Source: an uncultured Alphaproteobacteria bacterium
Lineage (GTDB): Bacteria > Pseudomonadota > Alphaproteobacteria > Rs-D84
Direction of reading: 5' to 3'
NCBI GenBank assembly: GCA_944389515.1
Contig: CALXMQ010000008.1
Coordinates: forward strand, 1-46,970
DNA: 46,970 nucleotides
Position numbers and translations under genes: made by a program. The notes beneath the pieces are model-generated. The model was not told the DNA's origin, did not search any database, and worked only from the letters and a program-made list of their open reading frames with translations. Positions 42,969 through 46,970 of this stretch are shown one piece after another (within the stretch, counting starts at the first letter, position 1; each line of letters begins with the position of its first letter).

Positions 42969-45098
42969 TTAATCCTTAAAAATAAGAGCAATTGCTGCAC
43001 CATCGAAAGTTCCAAACTTTTTTAACGACTTTATATCTTCTGGCAACAAAATTCTAACTTCCCCATTGATATTATCCATAATGGTTTTGACAAAATATAA
43101 CCCCAACCCCATACCTGCTCCCATTGGCTTAGTTGTAACAAAAGGACGAAACAATTCCGCCCAATCCCCTTTTGGAAAGCCAGTTCCATTATCAGCAACT
43201 ATCAGTGCAATTCTATCATCAATTTTATCAACATTGACACAAAGCTTCTTCTGACCATCTTTTATCCCAGCCCATCTTACATCTAGCCAATAAATTGCAT
43301 TATCTATTAAATTTATAATAGCACTCGTAATTAACCGTTTAGGAAATTTGAGAGTAGCATCCTCTTGTTTATTTTCTAACAATGGACTTATAAAATGTAT
43401 ACTGTGACGTTCAAAACGCCTTTTATTAAGACACACAACATTCTCCAATATTGCTCTCATACTATATTCTTTGATAGCGTCCTTCTTTAATAAATCACTA
43501 ATACCTTCTATCAAAGTAACTGCGGTATCAATGTCTTGCTTTATCGATAATATATCTTTATTAGATATATCAGATTTGATTCTAAACAAGATTTTCTCTA
43601 TCTCATGAATAGTTATAGCCGCATTCAATGCCGTTCCTGAGTTTAACATCACATTACGCATCTGATTATATGCTTTTTCTACTTTATTAATTTCAAGTTG
43701 AACAGTTTCTAGCATCTTGTTTTCGCGGAGTTTTTTCTTCAAGTCTGCTATAGGATTTTCCATATCTATAATTCTATCATATGGATTTTTTAGTATTAGC
43801 CTCAATTTTTCTTTATCTTGGTTTCTATAATAAGTAAATTTTGAGATTATACTTTGTATGATACTACGAAACAATTCATACATTGAATCTTCTATAAAAC
43901 CATCACGATCCGTTTTTTCGCGCAACACAGATATACTTTTATGTTCCAGATTTATAGCGCCTATTATCATTCTATTACTAATCAGCTCTCCCGGCTGATT
44001 TATTCTCTCCAAGTCTAACTGAAGCCAATCATTTCCTGGAATTCCATAATTATAAATTCTAATACCATCACGATATATACGAATTCCATAATTTTCTCTC
44101 ACATAATCTTTCAGAATTTTTTTATCATTTTCGTATTGTAAAACATCATTACCAAAATCAAACACATAAAAAACGCCAGTAATTTTTCCCAGTTTTTGAG
44201 AATCATCTAGTGATTGCATAAACAAATTACGCTGTTCATTAACTATATCCAACCGCTTTATTTTACCTGATTCTGATCTAGATTTTACATTGGCTCGACT
44301 TTGCAATATTGGGCTCGGACAAAAATTATAATTAAAGCGCAACTCGCCAACTTCAAAAGAAAAATCAAATCGATAAATTGATTTTTTTATTATGTCATCT
44401 AAATTAGTTACTTCAATATTTCTAACATATGTTTCATCAATATCATTACAAATTAATTTAACATTAAATGGGTTCTTATCATTTATAATTCCAAGGCCAG
44501 CATTAACAAATGGAGAAACGATAGTATTTATTTGTTCATTAAGCTTTTTTATAGTTAAGGGCGATAGAGAATCTCGAACTTTCGTAATTGTTATCAAAGT
44601 TCCAGATTCTGATTTAATTTTTCCATCAGACTTAGAAACTTTAGTAATATTTAGCTTTATATCATCCATAAACTCGTTTTTTGATGTCTCATCCAAATCT
44701 ATAGTTAATTCATATTCTGGTGAATTTTTAAATTTAGTATTTAAAGTAATTCTATCCCCAAGCTTGTATGCTGCAAATCGCCCAACTCCTTTTGCTCCCA
44801 AGGGGAACCTATGATATATTGATGATAATTTATTGTCGTTGGCCATTTTTTCTTTATTGTCCGTTCCTATAACAAGCCAATTATTTTTTATCGTATCTAA
44901 AGTCATTCCACAGCCATCATCTAGAATAGATATCTTTGTATTACTTTTATTAGATGGATTATCAATAGTAACTTTCACATATGTAGCATCGGCATCATAA
45001 GCATTTTTTACAAGTTCAAATACAGCAAGGTGCTGGGAAGCAATAAGTTCCTCACCAAGCAGTTTTAGCAATCTTGCCTTCAACTTAAACTGTTCCAT
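42969..45098 (-). CDS. Dual GHKL protein: MORC/Hsp90-like ATPase fused to histidine-kinase core
   Basis: A 709-residue protein with two GHKL ATP-binding modules. The first, residues 15-115, has ELVKNAYDADA (28-38), DDGCGM (60-65) and GAKGVGRFA (101-109), as in MORC, MutL and Hsp90. The second, residues 480-709, looks like a histidine kinase: a possible phospho-acceptor His-498 in IHEIEK, N-box INLIDNAIYWL (595-605), DNGTGFP (636-642) and GAGMGLGLYFVK. A coiled-coil-like stretch near 440-480 joins them. No membrane helix or sensor domain is seen, so it acts in the cytoplasm. The start at 45098 has AAGGA upstream; a TTG at 45116 is less likely. It is operonic with the receiver protein. Confidence 0.82.
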   Translation of the reverse strand: MEQFKLKARLLKLLGEELIASQHLAVFELVKNAYDADATYVKVTIDNPSNKSNTKISILDDGCGMTLDTIKNNWLVIGTDNKEKMANDNKLSSIYHRFPLGAKGVGRFAAYKLGDRITLNTKFKNSPEYELTIDLDETSKNEFMDDIKLNITKVSKSDGKIKSESGTLITITKVRDSLSPLTIKKLNEQINTIVSPFVNAGLGIINDKNPFNVKLICNDIDETYVRNIEVTNLDDIIKKSIYRFDFSFEVGELRFNYNFCPSPILQSRANVKSRSESGKIKRLDIVNEQRNLFMQSLDDSQKLGKITGVFYVFDFGNDVLQYENDKKILKDYVRENYGIRIYRDGIRIYNYGIPGNDWLQLDLERINQPGELISNRMIIGAINLEHKSISVLREKTDRDGFIEDSMYELFRSIIQSIISKFTYYRNQDKEKLRLILKNPYDRIIDMENPIADLKKKLRENKMLETVQLEINKVEKAYNQMRNVMLNSGTALNAAITIHEIEKILFRIKSDISNKDILSIKQDIDTAVTLIEGISDLLKKDAIKEYSMRAILENVVCLNKRRFERHSIHFISPLLENKQEDATLKFPKRLITSAIINLIDNAIYWLDVRWAGIKDGQKKLCVNVDKIDDRIALIVADNGTGFPKGDWAELFRPFVTTKPMGAGMGLGLYFVKTIMDNINGEVRILLPEDIKSLKKFGTFDGAAIALIFKD

Positions 45099-45206
45099 AA
45101 TCGTATCCTTATTCAATAAATTGAGTTTACTATACTTATTTCATATTTTCAATAATCAACTTTATTTGAGCGAATATTCCTAAAAATTAAATATAACATT
45201 TCTGGC

Positions 45207-45248
45207 TACAATGATTATTGTCAATCCGCAACACAAAAAATCATTGTA
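45207..45248. repeat. Inverted repeat upstream of the ATPase gene
   Basis: TACAATGATT (45207-45216) and its exact complement (45239-45248), 22 bases apart. Position about 110 bases upstream of the ATPase start fits an operator or the island's right border. Confidence 0.5.
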
Positions 45249-45325
45249 TTGCAAAACTCTATAAAAATTATCTTATTTTATATAACGATGTCAACAGGTA
45301 GTAAAGCACACAATATTCCTATTAC

Positions 45326-45352
45326 TAACTTGACTTTAAGACAATAGTAAGC
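45326..45352 (+). repeat. Bipartite promoter-like repeat, copy 1
   Basis: TAACTTGACTTT, nine variable bases, GTAAGC. With TTGACT as -35 and 17 bp spacing, a weak -10 (GTAAAT) follows. Confidence 0.55.
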
Positions 45353-45384
45353 GTAAATGCGGCAACTGATTAAAGGGGCGTCGA

Positions 45385-45597
45385 ACGAAGTATAAATCCT
45401 ATGAAGATATCAAGCCAAACAATGTTTCCACCTGCAATATGCTTTATTATTGTGCTTGTCGCATTTTGAATAAAATGGAGCATCGTATTAGACGTCGTAA
45501 CAACGGTTATCTGCCCTGTCGCGACAGAATATTATTACACCGTCTGCACCGTAAAATTACGCAACTAGCCGCTATCTATAAAAACAAATCTATTTAA
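45385..45597 (+). CDS. Possible small basic protein with non-ATG start
   Basis: An open frame of about 70 residues, rich in Arg, Lys and Cys (CRILNKMEHRIRRRNN, RDRILLHRLHRKIT), ends at TAA 45597. No ATG, GTG or TTG start is suitable; a strong AAAGGGG ribosome-like site (45372-45378) lies six bases before an ACG codon at 45385. Codon use is like the recombinase module. It may instead be a gene remnant. Confidence 0.3.
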   Translation, partial: TKYKSYEDIKPNNVSTCNMLYYCACRILNKMEHRIRRRNNGYLPCRDRILLHRLHRKITQLAAIYKNKSI

Positions 45598-45621
45598 CTT
45601 GACTTTCAGGGAAAGGTAAGC
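45595..45621 (+). repeat. Bipartite promoter-like repeat, copy 2
   Basis: Same pattern as 45326-45352 (TAACTTGACTTT, nine bases, GTAAGC), with AGTAAT as the possible -10. It precedes the recombinase operon. Confidence 0.55.
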
Positions 45622-45668
45622 AGTAATTGGACAAACTTAAAAACATAGTAAAAACAAAGGAGTCCAAT

Positions 45669-45863
45669 ATGCCTAAATACCCTGATATAAAGGTTTATTT
45701 AACCAATCGTGATGGTAATGCTTTCGCTATACTTGCGCGCTGTAAAAATGCTCTGGTCTTAGCTGGTTTAGAAGATAAATGGTCTGAATTCTTGACCGAG
45801 GCCACCAGTGCTGATTACCCACACCTGCTTGTCACTGTTATGAAATGGTTTGAGGTTGAATAA
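45669..45863 (+). CDS. Small conserved protein of the recombinase module
   Basis: A 64-residue soluble protein (MPKYPDIKVYLTNRDGNAFA, then an ATSADYPHLLVTVMKWFEVE tail). I recall closely similar short proteins next to serine recombinases in Alphaproteobacteria; the function is not known. The start at 45669 has a near-perfect AAGGAG site. The stop overlaps the next start by one base (TAATG). Confidence 0.75.
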   Translation: MPKYPDIKVYLTNRDGNAFAILARCKNALVLAGLEDKWSEFLTEATSADYPHLLVTVMKWFEVE

Positions 45864-46048
45864 TGCCATATAAAAATCCACCTAAATCAACCAGATTCCA
45901 TATTGGGACGTCCGGCAATCCGTTCGGGCGTATGCCTGCAATTACCAACAAAGACCTGTATCACAACCTGCGCATTCTACGTACGTTAGTTGATATTGCT
46001 ATGCAGCAATTACGTCAAAAAGGAAACAATAATGCAACGGAAAGTTAA
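45863..46048 (+). CDS. DUF5681-like short protein
   Basis: A 61-residue basic protein whose N-terminal PPKSTRFHIGTSGNPFGRMP matches the DUF5681 motif (PPK-x-FKPGQSGNPKGR). Full DUF5681 proteins are longer, so this is a short form. It overlaps its neighbours on both sides, in an operon leading to the recombinase. Function unknown. Confidence 0.65.
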   Translation: MPYKNPPKSTRFHIGTSGNPFGRMPAITNKDLYHNLRILRTLVDIAMQQLRQKGNNNATES

Positions 46049-46481
46049 AGATATTTTGCCAAAAACATTTGAAGAGCTGAAAGCGTTATCACAAGATGGG
46101 CGTGCACGTTTATGGGCACGGTATTCGCCCCACCCTTTTAAGCGACAAATGCGACCACTGTGGTACTATATTCAATGCGAACGCTTAAATCTGCGTATTG
46201 AGCCAAAGTTCATCAAGAAAATCAAAAAGTATAAAGACAACCCCACCGAATGCGTAAATCGTGTATTGAAGCACAGATATAACATAGCACCCGGTACAAC
46301 TATCATTAGGCACTTTCGGAATATAGAACACAAGGTCCTGGTCAATTATGACAACACGTTTTTATATAACGGAAAACAGTATCGTTCATTATCCGCCATT
46401 GCGTCTGATATTTGTGGTGCCAAGACATCGGGTCCACACTTTTTTGAACTGGATAAAAGGAAAGTAAATGTCGGTGAATAA
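46032..46481 (+). CDS. DUF2924-like protein
   Basis: A 149-residue protein. The C-terminal part has the DUF2924 pattern: IIRHFRNIEHKVLVNYDNTF, LYNGKQYRSLSAIASDICG and SGPHFFEL. This family usually sits directly before a serine recombinase in Alphaproteobacteria, as here. The start at 46032 has AAAAGGAAAC upstream; it overlaps the DUF5681-like gene by 17 bases and the recombinase by 14. Function unknown, presumably in recombination. Confidence 0.75.
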   Translation: MQRKVKDILPKTFEELKALSQDGRARLWARYSPHPFKRQMRPLWYYIQCERLNLRIEPKFIKKIKKYKDNPTECVNRVLKHRYNIAPGTTIIRHFRNIEHKVLVNYDNTFLYNGKQYRSLSAIASDICGAKTSGPHFFELDKRKVNVGE

Positions 46482-46970
46482 ATGTGCTGTTTATGTCCGT
46501 AAGTCAACTGAACATGGCTTGGAACAAGAGTTTAATTCCCTGTTAAATCAGGATGAATCTTGTAAAGCATATATTGCGTCCCAGGCATTTAATAACTGGG
46601 AATATGTTAGTACTTATACTGATGCAGCAATTTCTGGCGGAACCATGGAACGACCTGCATTAAAGCAAATGTTAGATGATATATCCAAAGGTTTAATAAA
46701 CACAGTTGTTGTGTACAAGGTTGACCGCCTGTCCCGTTCTATCTTGGACTTTCATAATATGATGAAGTACTTTGATAAGTACAACTGCAACTTTGTGTCC
46801 ATTACGCAGGCATTTGATACCAGTACTTCTATGGGTAAGTTAACATTAAATATGTTATTATCGTTTGCACAGTTTGAACGTGAAGTTGCCAGCGAACGTG
46901 TACGCGATAAAATACGCGCCAGTAAAGCCAAGGGATTATGGATGGGTGGTAATCCGCCATTAGGATACGA
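46468..46970 (+). CDS. Large serine recombinase, N-terminal part (runs off the right edge)
   Basis: The visible 167 residues form a resolvase/invertase catalytic domain: VYVRKSTEHGL with the nucleophile serine, YTDAAISGGTMERPAL, VVYKVDRLSRSILDF, and the helix E segment FAQFEREVASERVRDKI, followed by KAKGLWMGGNPPLGY, which leads into the recombinase domain of large serine recombinases. It should catalyse integration and excision of the element. The start at 46468 follows AAAGGAAAG. The remainder lies outside the window. Confidence 0.9.
   Translation, partial: MSVNKCAVYVRKSTEHGLEQEFNSLLNQDESCKAYIASQAFNNWEYVSTYTDAAISGGTMERPALKQMLDDISKGLINTVVVYKVDRLSRSILDFHNMMKYFDKYNCNFVSITQAFDTSTSMGKLTLNMLLSFAQFEREVASERVRDKIRASKAKGLWMGGNPPLGY

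Noticed and set aside
45117-45325. Search for a gene in the gap right of the ATPase gene
   Set aside because: Only AT-rich sequence and one inverted repeat were seen; no coding frame with a start and ribosome site.

Overview
The window reads as part of a chromosome of an uncultured, AT-rich alphaproteobacterium, probably gut-associated. Evidence: a circularly permuted two-piece tmRNA of the alphaproteobacterial kind with an AANDN-type tag, an XRE regulator of a form common in Alphaproteobacteria, and very large cysteine-rich secreted proteins with InlB-type repeats. The last point rests on memory of gut alphaproteobacterial genomes, so the exact lineage is an inference.

Layout. 1-2.8 kb: the start of obgE running off the left edge (minus strand), a second broken copy of the obgE start beside it, the tmRNA gene, a small membrane protein and a Lon ATPase that lacks its protease domain. 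2.8-6 kb: tsaB, rimI and an unknown gene in one operon, facing a Pif1/RecD-like helicase. 6.1-10.6 kb: tRNA(CAT), dnaE and rsmH. 10.6-15.7 kb: a membrane protein with a CPVC motif, a soluble unknown, and two secreted cysteine-containing proteins. 15.7-21.6 kb: an XRE regulator divergent from gpmI, then tadA, rsmD, rplY (L25) and dnaK. 21.7-30.0 kb: a 2451-residue cysteine-rich secreted protein and two small secreted proteins, the last with a structured leader. 30.2-35.6 kb: a YhiN-type flavoprotein, an alpha/beta hydrolase, YbaK, a fused FrhB-like/pyruvyl-transferase protein and an MmcQ/YjbR protein.

From about 35.7 to 45.3 kb composition and codon use change and the genes form a defence island. 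It holds a CAGGGAA repeat cluster, a decayed HNH gene, an AlwI-family type IIS restriction enzyme with two D12-class adenine methylases in one operon, and a second unit: a C5-cytosine methylase convergent with a two-gene operon. That operon encodes a protein carrying both a MORC/Hsp90-like GHKL ATPase and a histidine-kinase-like core, plus a protein with an intact receiver domain and an unknown C-terminal region. This second unit is the best candidate for a poorly described system: a methylation-linked two-component defence module. At 45.6-46.97 kb a recombinase module follows (three small proteins including DUF5681-like and DUF2924-like ones, then a large serine recombinase cut by the window edge), consistent with mobility.

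How the genes work together: the left three quarters is mostly housekeeping (ribosome rescue, t6A tRNA modification, rRNA methylation, replication, glycolysis, chaperone) mixed with a surface or secreted cysteine-rich protein set. The right quarter is acquired DNA for restriction, signalling and recombination. No rRNA operon or CRISPR array was seen.
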